DNA from: Microcaldota archaeon
Lineage (GTDB): Archaea; Micrarchaeota; Micrarchaeia; Anstonellales; Bilamarchaeaceae
Direction: 5' to 3'
Assembly (NCBI GenBank): GCA_020726005.1
Contig: DYTL01000039.1
Coordinates: 1 to 7,231 of the forward strand
Length of the DNA: 7,231 nucleotides
Position numbers and translations under genes: made by a program. The notes beneath the pieces are model-generated. The model made no database searches and was not told the DNA's origin. It was given only the letters and a program-made list of their open reading frames with translations. Positions 1 through 6,252 of this stretch are shown here, one piece after another (positions within the stretch are counted from its first letter, which is position 1; each line of letters starts with the position of its first letter).

Positions 1-44
1 GTAGAAGATGTTCGGAATTACTGGTTAAGCACAATCAAAACGTT

Positions 45-52
45 TTTATATA
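45..52 (+). promoter_or_regulatory. Archaeal TATA box for the small ORF-purP unit
   Basis: The sequence TTTATATA matches the archaeal TATA consensus and follows an A-rich stretch (CAAAACG) that could act as a BRE. Archaeal transcription normally starts about 25 bases downstream, which would be near 73-78, ahead of the small ORF at 117 and of purP at 279. The reverse complement (TATATAAA) is a poorer match to the consensus orientation. The call rests on motif and spacing only. Confidence 0.5.
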
Positions 53-116
53 TTGTATGTAATAAATTCAACATTTATATTCATACAAAAAAAGAGCTTT
101 ATTTTTGAATTAGATT

Positions 117-278
117 TTGATCTGGCAATCTGCGGTGCTGAAAAGGGTATTAGAGAAAAAAGTGGATCTTATAGATGGAATAATCTATTTTCATGTTAAT
201 GAAGATAAATTTCTTCTTACCAGTAATGAACATTTCAGATGCAAACCAAATGTTGAATTTGTAAAAGAGGATGAGTAA
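117..278 (+). CDS. Possible small protein of 53 residues, unrecognised
   Basis: An open frame runs from just after a TAG at 111-113 to a TAA at 276-278, and the next base begins the purP ATG. The longest start is TTG at 117; GTG at 135 or 162 is also possible, and there is no ATG and no clear ribosome binding site. The product has a mixed, soluble-looking composition with a basic N-terminal half (VLKRVLEKKVDL), a hydrophobic strand-like segment (IIYFHV, residues 22-27), a single Cys at 42 and an acidic tail (VEFVKEDE). I do not recognise a family. The stop-to-start contact with purP suggests translational coupling, and the purP ribosome binding site GAGG (267-270) lies inside this frame. It could instead be the remnant of a larger gene or plain leader. 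The lack of a good start keeps confidence low. Confidence 0.35.
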   Translation: MIWQSAVLKRVLEKKVDLIDGIIYFHVNEDKFLLTSNEHFRCKPNVEFVKEDE

Positions 279-1322
279 ATGATTGAAAAATCCAAAATAA
301 ATGAAATAGTCTCTTCTTATAAAAAGCCCGTGATAGCGACTATTTGTTCGCATTCTTCGTTGCAAATATTTCACGGTGCGAAACAAGAAAAACTAAAAAC
401 AATTGGAATTTGTTTACAAGGAAAAGAAAAAATTTACGATGCGTTTCCGCTTGCGAAACCTGATGAGTTCATTTTCGTAGATTCTTATTCTAATATTCCT
501 GTATCTGAATTAGTTAGTAAAAATGCAATAATTATTCCGCATGGCTCTTTTGTAGAATACACACGCGAAAAAATAGATGATTTAGCAGTTCCTATATTGG
601 GCAATCGCAATTCACTAATTTGGGAACGTTCTCGTGAGAAAATGTTTAATTGGATTTGTAATACTGGACTTAAAACACCGAAAGTGTATTCGGATCCTAA
701 AACAATTGATCGTACAGTAATTGTAAAATTTTCAGGTGCGAAAGGAGGAGCAGGTTATATAATTGTAAATTCTTATGAAGAATATGTTCAAAAAGTCGAT
801 GAGAAAAAAGTTATGGTGCAAGAATTCATAGATGGAATAAGGGCATATCCACATTATTTTTATTCTCCTTTAAATAAAACCGGCTATCCGGTTTCTAATG
901 GGAGCATTGAACTTTTAGGTGTAGATAGGCGAATAGAAAGCAATGCTGATGAAATAGGTAGAGCAATCTACGCAAATGCGTATACTAAAATAGGATTTAC
1001 AGTAGTCGCAAACGAACCTCTTGTTTTGCGCGAATCGCTTTTGTGTGAATATTTTGAAATTGGAAAAAAAGTTTCAGAGGCAGCAGATAAATTATTTGGA
1101 GGAATTCCGGGTCCGTTCTGTGTTGAAACAATTATTACTCAAAATATGGAAATTTACACGTTTGAAATTTCTGCGAGGATTGTCGCAGGAACAAATATTT
1201 TTGCAAACTCTTCTCCTTATTCTGTATTTATGAGCAAAAAACCGCTTTCAATGGGAAGACGGATCGCAATTGAAATAAAAAATGCGATGAAAGCAAATAA
1301 ACTGAACGAAATCGTTTACTAA
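279..1322 (+). CDS. purP: PurP, formate-dependent FAICAR synthetase (ATP-grasp)
   Basis: PurP performs the penultimate step of archaeal IMP synthesis: AICAR + formate + ATP gives FAICAR, replacing the folate-dependent PurH transformylase. The 347 residues match the usual length of about 360 without gaps. The N-terminal PurP domain (about 1-120) shows TICSHSSLQIFHGAK (21-35, with the SHS motif at 24-26), IIPHGSFVEY (85-94) and ILGNRN (106-111). The ATP-grasp part (about 125-347) shows VIVKFSGAKGGAGY (147-160), HYFYSPL (192-198), LLGVDRRIESN (212-222), VLRESLL (249-255), PGPFC (277-281), FEISARIVAGTN (295-306) and PLSMGRRIA (322-330). The ATG at 279 follows GAGG (267-270) with 8 bases between. 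The family is clear. Archaea often carry more than one PurP paralog, so which paralog this is, and whether it is catalytically standard, cannot be settled here. Confidence 0.92.
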   Translation: MIEKSKINEIVSSYKKPVIATICSHSSLQIFHGAKQEKLKTIGICLQGKEKIYDAFPLAKPDEFIFVDSYSNIPVSELVSKNAIIIPHGSFVEYTREKIDDLAVPILGNRNSLIWERSREKMFNWICNTGLKTPKVYSDPKTIDRTVIVKFSGAKGGAGYIIVNSYEEYVQKVDEKKVMVQEFIDGIRAYPHYFYSPLNKTGYPVSNGSIELLGVDRRIESNADEIGRAIYANAYTKIGFTVVANEPLVLRESLLCEYFEIGKKVSEAADKLFGGIPGPFCVETIITQNMEIYTFEISARIVAGTNIFANSSPYSVFMSKKPLSMGRRIAIEIKNAMKANKLNEIVY

Positions 1323-1329
1323 CCGGAAA

Positions 1330-1366
1330 TAATAAAAAGAAATATTGAAATTTATTTGTTTTATTA
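1330..1366. terminator. Candidate bidirectional terminator hairpin between purP and taw1
   Basis: TAATAAAA (1330-1337) is the exact reverse complement of TTTTATTA (1359-1366), and inside it AAATA (1340-1344) can pair with TATTT (1353-1357). The hairpin sits between two convergent genes and its right arm includes the taw1 stop. Read on the - strand it ends in a T5 run; on the + strand it is followed by shorter T4 runs. It is AT-only and therefore weak, so the call depends largely on position. Confidence 0.35.
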
Positions 1367-2365
1367 GCATTTTGTTTTATAAATAAAATTTTCGTATTTT
1401 GAATCCTTTCTTTTCAGTAAAACTATTCGGGAAAGAAAATCTTCATCTTGTATAAAATAACTTGGAAGCATTTTCACAATATTTTCTGAATATTTTTTCA
1501 CATAGTTATGAGTAGGCATGTTTTCAAAAACCAAGCGCTTGCGTGAATTACCTAAAAACATATACCCCTTTATTTCAATGAAATCTACTTTGGATTTTTC
1601 AAATATTTTAGCAAAATTTTTCAAATCTTTTTCAGAATTGTTCAGCCATTTTATGAGCGTGTATCTAAGCACAGTGCGACAATTCAATTTAGAAAGCAGA
1701 GAAATTGTTTTGTTTAAGCGTTTCCATCCATTAGTATATTTTGGTTTATTGATTTTTTCAAACATTTTTTTATTGCATGCATTCACACTTATATAAAGCT
1801 GAGTAGGAAGCGAATCTTCTTTTGCTAATTTTAAAATTGCATTTGGTGATTGTCCATTAGAAACTAAGAAAATACTTCTTACTTCGTTATGATTTCTAAG
1901 TTCTTTTATCATTTCAGCTAATTTTGGATAAAGAGTGGGTTCTCCTGAAAGAGAAATCGCCCAGTGTGAAGGAAATAATTTGAAACTTTCTTCACATTTT
2001 TCCTTTTGTGCATCATGCGCGCCTTTTAATCCAGAAATTAGTTTTTTCCTTTTTTCTATAATTCCCTTAATTATTTCTTTAGGTTCATCAACCTGTTTTT
2101 TACTCATTTTGATGTTTTTCATCCATTCATTTGGACGCCAGCAAAAAATACAATTCTCATTACACCATGCAAACGCAGGAGAAATTTGAGCGCATCTGTG
2201 TGTATTTATATTATAAAATTTTTGTTTATAACAAACTCCTTTTCCACGCAATGCTTTCTTTGTCCATGTGCAGATTTGGATTCCTGAATGATTGCCTACT
2301 ATACCGTAATTAGCTTCCCACTGGATACGCATTCCCTTCGAAATAATAATTTTTGAAGTTTTCAT
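1364..2365 (-). CDS. taw1: Taw1/TYW1, tRNA 4-demethylwyosine synthase (radical SAM)
   Basis: Taw1 condenses N1-methylguanosine-37 of tRNA-Phe with pyruvate to form the tricyclic 4-demethylwyosine, the first step toward wyosine-type bases next to the anticodon. The 333-residue protein has the radical SAM cluster motif CX3CX2C at Cys68, Cys72 and Cys75 (WCNENCIFCWRP). It also has three N-terminal cysteines, Cys32, Cys45 and Cys58, spaced 13 and 13, with 10 more to the radical SAM motif. As far as I recall this is the spacing of the second 4Fe-4S cluster in Pyrococcus Taw1. Lys47 in CYKQ is placed like the lysine proposed to bind pyruvate as a Schiff base. The SAM-binding GEPTLYP is at 141-147 and a conserved EIKGYMF at 264-270. 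There is no N-terminal flavodoxin domain, as is normal in archaea. The start is the ATG at 2365; it lacks a ribosome binding site, which fits a leaderless mRNA. The gene ends in tandem TAA codons. Confidence 0.95.
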   Translation of the reverse strand: MKTSKIIISKGMRIQWEANYGIVGNHSGIQICTWTKKALRGKGVCYKQKFYNINTHRCAQISPAFAWCNENCIFCWRPNEWMKNIKMSKKQVDEPKEIIKGIIEKRKKLISGLKGAHDAQKEKCEESFKLFPSHWAISLSGEPTLYPKLAEMIKELRNHNEVRSIFLVSNGQSPNAILKLAKEDSLPTQLYISVNACNKKMFEKINKPKYTNGWKRLNKTISLLSKLNCRTVLRYTLIKWLNNSEKDLKNFAKIFEKSKVDFIEIKGYMFLGNSRKRLVFENMPTHNYVKKYSENIVKMLPSYFIQDEDFLSRIVLLKRKDSKYENFIYKTKC

Positions 2366-2385
2366 ACTTATTTTTTAACACGTAT

Positions 2386-2393
2386 TTTTAAAA
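2386..2393. promoter_or_regulatory. Shared palindromic TATA box for divergent taw1 and infB
   Basis: TTTTAAAA is a perfect palindrome lying in the 64 bases between the divergent taw1 and infB starts, and it is the only good TATA-like element there. Counting about 25 bases from its centre places the - strand transcription start at about 2364, at the taw1 ATG (2365), and the + strand start at about 2415, just before the infB ribosome binding site. One box may therefore serve both genes. This is inferred from position and motif; no start site has been measured. Confidence 0.5.
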
Positions 2394-2418
2394 GCTATTC
2401 TTGAGATGACTAAACGAT

Positions 2419-2423
2419 AGGTG
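2419..2423 (+). promoter_or_regulatory. Ribosome binding site fixing the infB start
   Basis: AGGTG matches the core of the archaeal anti-Shine-Dalgarno and lies 6 bases before the ATG at 2430. It overlaps the in-frame GTG at 2421, which would otherwise add three residues (MFS). The site therefore argues for starting at 2430. Confidence 0.65.
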
Positions 2424-2429
2424 TTTTCA

Positions 2430-4172
2430 ATGTCCATTCGCTCTCCGATAATTGTTGTATTAGGTCATGTAGATCACGGAAAAACGAGTCTTCTTGATGC
2501 AATTAGAGGTACATCCATCGCGAAAAAAGAAGCCGGAGACATTACACAGATGATTGGTGCGAGTTATGTTTCCAAAGAAAATATAGACGAAATTTCAAAA
2601 TCAATTGCTGAAAAAATGAAAATAAAATTAGTTGTGCATGGAATTCTTTTTATAGATACACCTGGTCATGAGGCATTTGTTAATTTGCGGGAACGCGGAG
2701 GAAGCATTGCTGATATGGCAATTCTTATTATTGATATTACACAGGGATTCCAACCACAAACAATAGAAAGTTTGAAGATTCTAAAAAATGCGAAAACTCC
2801 GTTCTTAATCGCTGCAAACAAGATTGATTTAATTAATGGATGGAAAGCGCGCAATACAAATTCTTGTTTAGATTCACTATCCAAACAATCCGAACATGTG
2901 AAGAATAATGTAGATAATAAGATATATGAATTGATTGGTAAACTTTCTGAATATGGTTTTGATTCCGAACGATTTGATAGAGTAACTAATTTTACTAAAC
3001 AACTTGGAATAGTTCCTCTAAGCGCTAAAACACATGAAGGTCTTGCTGAGATTCTTCTTTTAATTGCAGGGCTAAGTCAAAAGTTTTTGGAAAACGAGCT
3101 TTATCTTCATATGGATCAGGGTGCAAAAGGTAGTATAATAGAAGTAAAGGATGAACGTGGGCTTGGTCCAACTATAAATGTAATTATTTACGATGGTGTA
3201 CTCAGCGAAGGCGATGAAGTTCTTTTTCTTGGAAAAAATGGTGTGAAAAAAACAAAGGTCCGTGCACTACTTGAACCTAATTTAAGTGGTGCAAAAGAAA
3301 AATTTATACGCGTAGGACAAATTACTGCTGCAGCAGGAGTTAAAATTTTCGCACCTAATTTAGAGGATGCAATATGTGGTTCTCCGCTTGTTGTAATTAG
3401 AGATTACGAAAAAAACAAAGCAGAAATAGAAACACAAATAAAGCAGATTATCTTTGAAAATTCTGGATTAGGAGTAGTAGTGAAAACAGATAGTTTGGGA
3501 AGTATGGAAGCAATACTTAAACTACTTAAAGATGCTAAAATTCCAGTAAAAATCGCAAATGTAGGAAGTGTAACGAAAAATGATGTGCTTATTGCAGATA
3601 ATGTTAGTGTTCAAGACAAATACGTTGGCGTGGTATTTGCATTCAATGTGCAAATTTTACCAGATGCAAAAACCGCAAGTTATGAAACTAAAGTTCCAAT
3701 AATATATAGTAATATCATTTACAAGCTTATTGATAATTATAATGAATGGAAAACAGAAAAAAGAGAAATTGAAAAAAAGGAGATTTTAGAAAAAATGCCC
3801 TGGCCATGCAAAATAAGAGTATTGCCCAATTGTTTTTTTCGCGCAAGCAAACCAGCTATTTTTGGAATAGAAGTTCTTATAGGAAAACTTAGGCCTCATT
3901 TTAGAATTATGAACGAAAGCGGAATTGTTTTGGGCGAAATAAAAACAATACAAAAAGAAAAAGAAACCTTATCTATTGCAGAAGAAGGCGCGCAGGTCGC
4001 AATTTCAATAGATGAAATAATATTGAATAATGATATCTATGAAGGCGATGTACTTTTTACATATATGACAAAAGACGAACTGAAAAAATGGAAAGAGAAA
4101 ATTGATGTATTAAATTCTGAAGAAAAAGAAATACTCGCACAGGTTGAAGATTTTGTTTTGGTGCGTATATAG
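2430..4172 (+). CDS. infB: aIF5B (IF2-like) translation initiation GTPase
   Basis: aIF5B is the ribosome-associated GTPase that promotes subunit joining and initiator tRNA placement. The protein has 580 residues, the usual archaeal size of about 600. G1 is GHVDHGKT (12-19), the switch I region ends in DITQMIGAS (37-45), G3 is DTPGH (76-80) with the catalytic His80, G4 is NKID (130-133) and G5 is SAK (198-200). Between G4 and G5 the stretch with KIYELIGKLSEYGFDSERFD is characteristic of a/eIF5B rather than bacterial IF2. Domain II covers about 225-325, domain III about 335-430 (GVVVKTDSLGSMEA near 348-361), and domain IV about 456-545 after the long linker helix. The protein ends in a short helical tail (545-580), with no bacterial-type N-terminal extension. 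I see no insertion, frameshift or missing G-motif. The gene stands alone in its direction, with 243 bases before the next gene. Confidence 0.97.
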   Translation: MSIRSPIIVVLGHVDHGKTSLLDAIRGTSIAKKEAGDITQMIGASYVSKENIDEISKSIAEKMKIKLVVHGILFIDTPGHEAFVNLRERGGSIADMAILIIDITQGFQPQTIESLKILKNAKTPFLIAANKIDLINGWKARNTNSCLDSLSKQSEHVKNNVDNKIYELIGKLSEYGFDSERFDRVTNFTKQLGIVPLSAKTHEGLAEILLLIAGLSQKFLENELYLHMDQGAKGSIIEVKDERGLGPTINVIIYDGVLSEGDEVLFLGKNGVKKTKVRALLEPNLSGAKEKFIRVGQITAAAGVKIFAPNLEDAICGSPLVVIRDYEKNKAEIETQIKQIIFENSGLGVVVKTDSLGSMEAILKLLKDAKIPVKIANVGSVTKNDVLIADNVSVQDKYVGVVFAFNVQILPDAKTASYETKVPIIYSNIIYKLIDNYNEWKTEKREIEKKEILEKMPWPCKIRVLPNCFFRASKPAIFGIEVLIGKLRPHFRIMNESGIVLGEIKTIQKEKETLSIAEEGAQVAISIDEIILNNDIYEGDVLFTYMTKDELKKWKEKIDVLNSEEKEILAQVEDFVLVRI

Positions 4173-4267
4173 AACCAAAAAATTGCAATAAATTTCTGGC
4201 ATGAAAAATTCGCAAAAATAACAAACAAAATCCAATTTCGCGGATTGCCGAAGCGCTTTTAAGTAAG

Positions 4268-4275
4268 TTTATAAA
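4268..4275 (+). promoter_or_regulatory. TATA box for the oxidoreductase operon or its leader RNA
   Basis: TTTATAAA follows an AAGTAAG stretch that could be a BRE. A start about 25 bases on would fall near 4296-4300, directly ahead of the first hairpin at 4302. A second TATA-like string, TTTATATT at 4296-4303, would instead start RNA near 4325 and cut off the first hairpin, so the true box is not settled. Confidence 0.5.
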
Positions 4276-4301
4276 TTTATTCTCTTATTCTAAAATTTAT
4301 A

Positions 4302-4398
4302 TTTGTGAACTTCCACAAACTGAAGCTACTCCTCTTCAGAAAAGGGTGCGTTTTCCTTGAGTCAATTTCAAGGTTTCCGCGAACCCATGGAGACTCAA
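4302..4398 (+). ncRNA. Candidate structured leader RNA or small ncRNA, three hairpins
   Basis: Three hairpins follow one another in the gap before the oxidoreductase operon. Hairpin 1 pairs TTTGTG (4302-4307) with CACAAA (4314-4319) around a 6-base loop. Hairpin 2 starts on the next base and pairs CTGAAG (4320-4325) with CTTCAG (4334-4339) around an 8-base loop. After AAAA, hairpin 3 pairs GGGT (4344-4347) with ACCC (4383-4386), GCG (4348-4350) with CGC (4378-4380), then, past a 4 by 4 internal loop, CCTTGA (4355-4360) with TCAAGG (4368-4373). A 2-base bulge lies at 4381-4382. Within hairpin 3, TTGAGTC (4357-4363) can instead pair with GACTCAA (4392-4398), so two structures compete. The block is more GC-rich than nearby spacer and begins near the predicted transcription start. 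It matches no riboswitch or archaeal RNA class I know. It may be a 5' leader controlling the operon or a separate small RNA. Folding was done by eye. Confidence 0.4.
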
Positions 4399-4405
4399 TA
4401 CAATA

Positions 4406-4409
4406 AGGT
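4406..4409 (+). promoter_or_regulatory. Ribosome binding site of the gamma-alpha subunit gene
   Basis: AGGT lies 6 bases before the ATG at 4416 and is part of AAGGTT (4405-4410). The same six bases occur in the 3' side of leader hairpin 3 (4370-4375), and CCTT at 4355-4358 is complementary to both copies. Confidence 0.5.
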
Positions 4410-4415
4410 TATGCT

Positions 4416-6242
4416 ATGGTTGAATTTGTATGGAAAATCGGAGGAGAAGCCGGTATGGGTATAATGGCTTCTGGAATTACTTTAAGCAAAGTATTTACAA
4501 GAGGCGGACTTAATATAGTGGGCTATCCTGAATATCCTTCTTTAGTGCGCGGAGGCGAAAACACATTCCAAATAAAAATAAGCGATGAAGAAGTGCGTTC
4601 GCCGAGTAAAAATAATCATTTGGTAGTTTGTTTAAACAAAGTAAGCGTGGATTTCCTTAAAAATCAAATTTATCAGAACGGTGCAATAATATATGATGAA
4701 AACACAACAAAAATAAATCCTGGAGAATTGCGCTCGGATATAAAGTTGTTTAATGTTCCTCTCCTTAAACTCGCTACTGATAATGGCGGAAATATAATTA
4801 TGATAAATACTGTCGCACTTGGCGCGAGTATTGCAATAATGGGGTATGATATTACTATATTAGAAGAAATGCTTGCGGAGATGTTTGCAAAAAAAGGAGC
4901 TGAAGTAATAAGTCAAAATGTGAAAACCGCAAATGCAGGATTTACGTATATAATGGAAAATTACAAATCAGAAGTTAATGCATTTACATACAAAATTTCG
5001 AAAAAAAACAATAATAAAAAAATAGTTATTACCGGAAATGAAGCACTCGCACTTGGAGCTGCAATAGGTGGATTAAAGTTCTATTCGGTTTACCCGATGA
5101 CTCCTTCTTCAAGTATAATGCACTATCTTGCGCAAAAGGAGCTTGATTTTGATATTTTGGTAAAACAAACCGAAGACGAGATTGCAGCAGTGCTTTATGC
5201 ATCTGGTGCAAGTTATGCTGGAGTAAGAGCAGCAACAGGAACAAGCGGAGGAGGATTTTCACTTATGGTTGAAGCAATAGGAATGGCTGCAATGACAGAG
5301 ACTCCAATTACTATTTTTCTTGCACAAAGAACGGGTCCAAGTACAGGAATGCCGACATGGACCGAACAAGCGGATTTGAAATTCGTGCTAAATGCGAGTC
5401 AGGGTGAATTCCCGCGCGTAATTATCGCTCCTGGAGATGCGACCGAAGCATTTATTCATAGCGCAAAAGCGCTTAATATAGCTGAAAAATATCAAATTCC
5501 AGTAGTTGTTTTAAGCGACAAATATCTTTCAGAAACATATTTCTCGTGCGAAAAATTCAATATACACAAAATAAAAATTGAGCGAGGTAGAATAATTACA
5601 GAAAATATGAAAGATTTGCCTTTATCTACAAGATATAAACGATACGAAATTACAAAAGACGGGATTTCGCCACGTCCGATTCCAGGAGTTATAGGTGGAA
5701 TACATGTTGCGAGTTCATATGAACATGATGAAACTGGGTATAGTAGCGAACATTTTAAAACACGTGCAGCAATGGTAGATAAAAGAATGCGCAAATTAGG
5801 CTATATAGAAAATGAAATGGATATGCCGAAACTTTACGGCGCGCCTGATGCCGAGATTACAATGGTGTGCTGGGGTTCGCATAAAGGAATCGCTTTAGAT
5901 TCAATAAAACTTCTTGAAAAAGAAGGAATAAATGCAAATGTACTTCATTTTATTTACTTATTTCCGTTAAATGCGAAAAAAATCAGGAAAATATTTAATA
6001 ATTTCAATAAAACAATAATAATTGAGAATAACAGGACCGCACAATTTGCAGGTATTCTTAAGGAATATACAGGACTAAAATCAAATTTTAAGCTTCTTAA
6101 ATACAGTGCGAGACAGTTTTTCGCAGAGGAAATTGCTGAAGAAATAAAAAAACTTAAAGAAAAAAATTGGAAGAGTAAAAAAGAAATTCATATAACCGAT
6201 GATTTTGAATATGATTACTTTTCTACAGAAAAAATATCATAG
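4416..6242 (+). CDS. korA: 2-oxoacid:ferredoxin oxidoreductase, fused gamma-alpha subunit
   Basis: With the beta subunit this enzyme performs CoA-dependent oxidative decarboxylation of a 2-oxoacid (2-oxoglutarate, pyruvate or similar) and passes electrons to ferredoxin. The 608 residues are a fusion. The gamma domain (about 1-185) shows GGEAGMGI (9-16), GYPEYPSLVRGG (36-47) and NTVALGA (131-137). A Lys/Asn-rich linker (about 194-203) follows. The alpha domain (about 204-608) contains YPMTPSS (226-232, the family YPITP motif), EDEIAAV (253-259), TGTSGGGFSLM (274-284), GPSTGMPTWTEQADL (307-321) and IIIENNRTAQF (534-544). Family members usually read TGTSGPGF, so Gly replaces Pro at 279. The lysine-rich C-terminal tail from about 575 is variable in the family. 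No cluster-binding cysteines occur here, as expected. The substrate cannot be named with certainty and the symbol is by analogy. The gene is 10 bases ahead of the beta subunit and preceded by a structured leader. Confidence 0.92.
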   Translation: MVEFVWKIGGEAGMGIMASGITLSKVFTRGGLNIVGYPEYPSLVRGGENTFQIKISDEEVRSPSKNNHLVVCLNKVSVDFLKNQIYQNGAIIYDENTTKINPGELRSDIKLFNVPLLKLATDNGGNIIMINTVALGASIAIMGYDITILEEMLAEMFAKKGAEVISQNVKTANAGFTYIMENYKSEVNAFTYKISKKNNNKKIVITGNEALALGAAIGGLKFYSVYPMTPSSSIMHYLAQKELDFDILVKQTEDEIAAVLYASGASYAGVRAATGTSGGGFSLMVEAIGMAAMTETPITIFLAQRTGPSTGMPTWTEQADLKFVLNASQGEFPRVIIAPGDATEAFIHSAKALNIAEKYQIPVVVLSDKYLSETYFSCEKFNIHKIKIERGRIITENMKDLPLSTRYKRYEITKDGISPRPIPGVIGGIHVASSYEHDETGYSSEHFKTRAAMVDKRMRKLGYIENEMDMPKLYGAPDAEITMVCWGSHKGIALDSIKLLEKEGINANVLHFIYLFPLNAKKIRKIFNNFNKTIIIENNRTAQFAGILKEYTGLKSNFKLLKYSARQFFAEEIAEEIKKLKEKNWKSKKEIHITDDFEYDYFSTEKIS

Positions 6243-6245
6243 AGG
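6242..6245 (+). promoter_or_regulatory. Ribosome binding site fixing the beta subunit start
   Basis: GAGG overlaps the last base of the upstream stop codon (TAG, 6240-6242) and lies 7 bases before the ATG at 6253. It selects that ATG over the in-frame ATG at 6199, which lies inside the upstream gene. The arrangement suggests translational coupling of the two subunits. Confidence 0.65.
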
Positions 6246-6252
6246 ATTTACG

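Noticed and set aside
1..108. Open + strand frame from the left edge to a TGA at 106-108, possibly the tail of an upstream gene
   Set aside because: It is only 35 codons, of unremarkable composition, and it contains the likely TATA box at 45-52. I could not tell it from chance in AT-rich spacer.
150..386. Open frame on the - strand across the purP start
   Set aside because: It runs antisense to the start of purP and has a low-complexity Phe/Ile/Lys composition typical of antisense AT-rich frames.
2421..2429. GTG start for infB, three codons upstream
   Set aside because: The GTG is inside the AGGTG ribosome binding site for the ATG at 2430, and the family starts just before the G1 motif.
4231..4260. 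Small hairpins around TTCGCGGATTGCCGAA as an infB terminator
   Set aside because: The stems are only 3-4 bp, alternatives compete, and only four Ts follow, so I could not support a terminator.
4302..4398. tRNA, box C/D RNA or TPP riboswitch in the leader
   Set aside because: There is no acceptor stem or T-loop consensus, no C box paired with the lone CTGA, and no TPP riboswitch core sequences.
4344..4402. H/ACA guide RNA reading of hairpin 3 (internal loop as pseudouridylation pocket, ACA at 4400-4402)
   Set aside because: The ACA is too far (about 23 bases) from the loop, there is no K-turn in the hairpin, and the better spaced AGA at 4391 is not a normal box.
4387..4464. Short ORF (25 codons) starting right after hairpin 3 and overlapping the gamma-alpha start
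   Set aside because: It has no ribosome binding site and lies mostly inside the gamma-alpha gene in another frame; nothing suggests it is translated.
6199..6252. Longer beta subunit starting at ATG 6199
   Set aside because: It would overlap the end of the alpha gene by 44 bases, has no ribosome binding site, and adds residues not expected ahead of the WCPGC motif; GAGG points to 6253.
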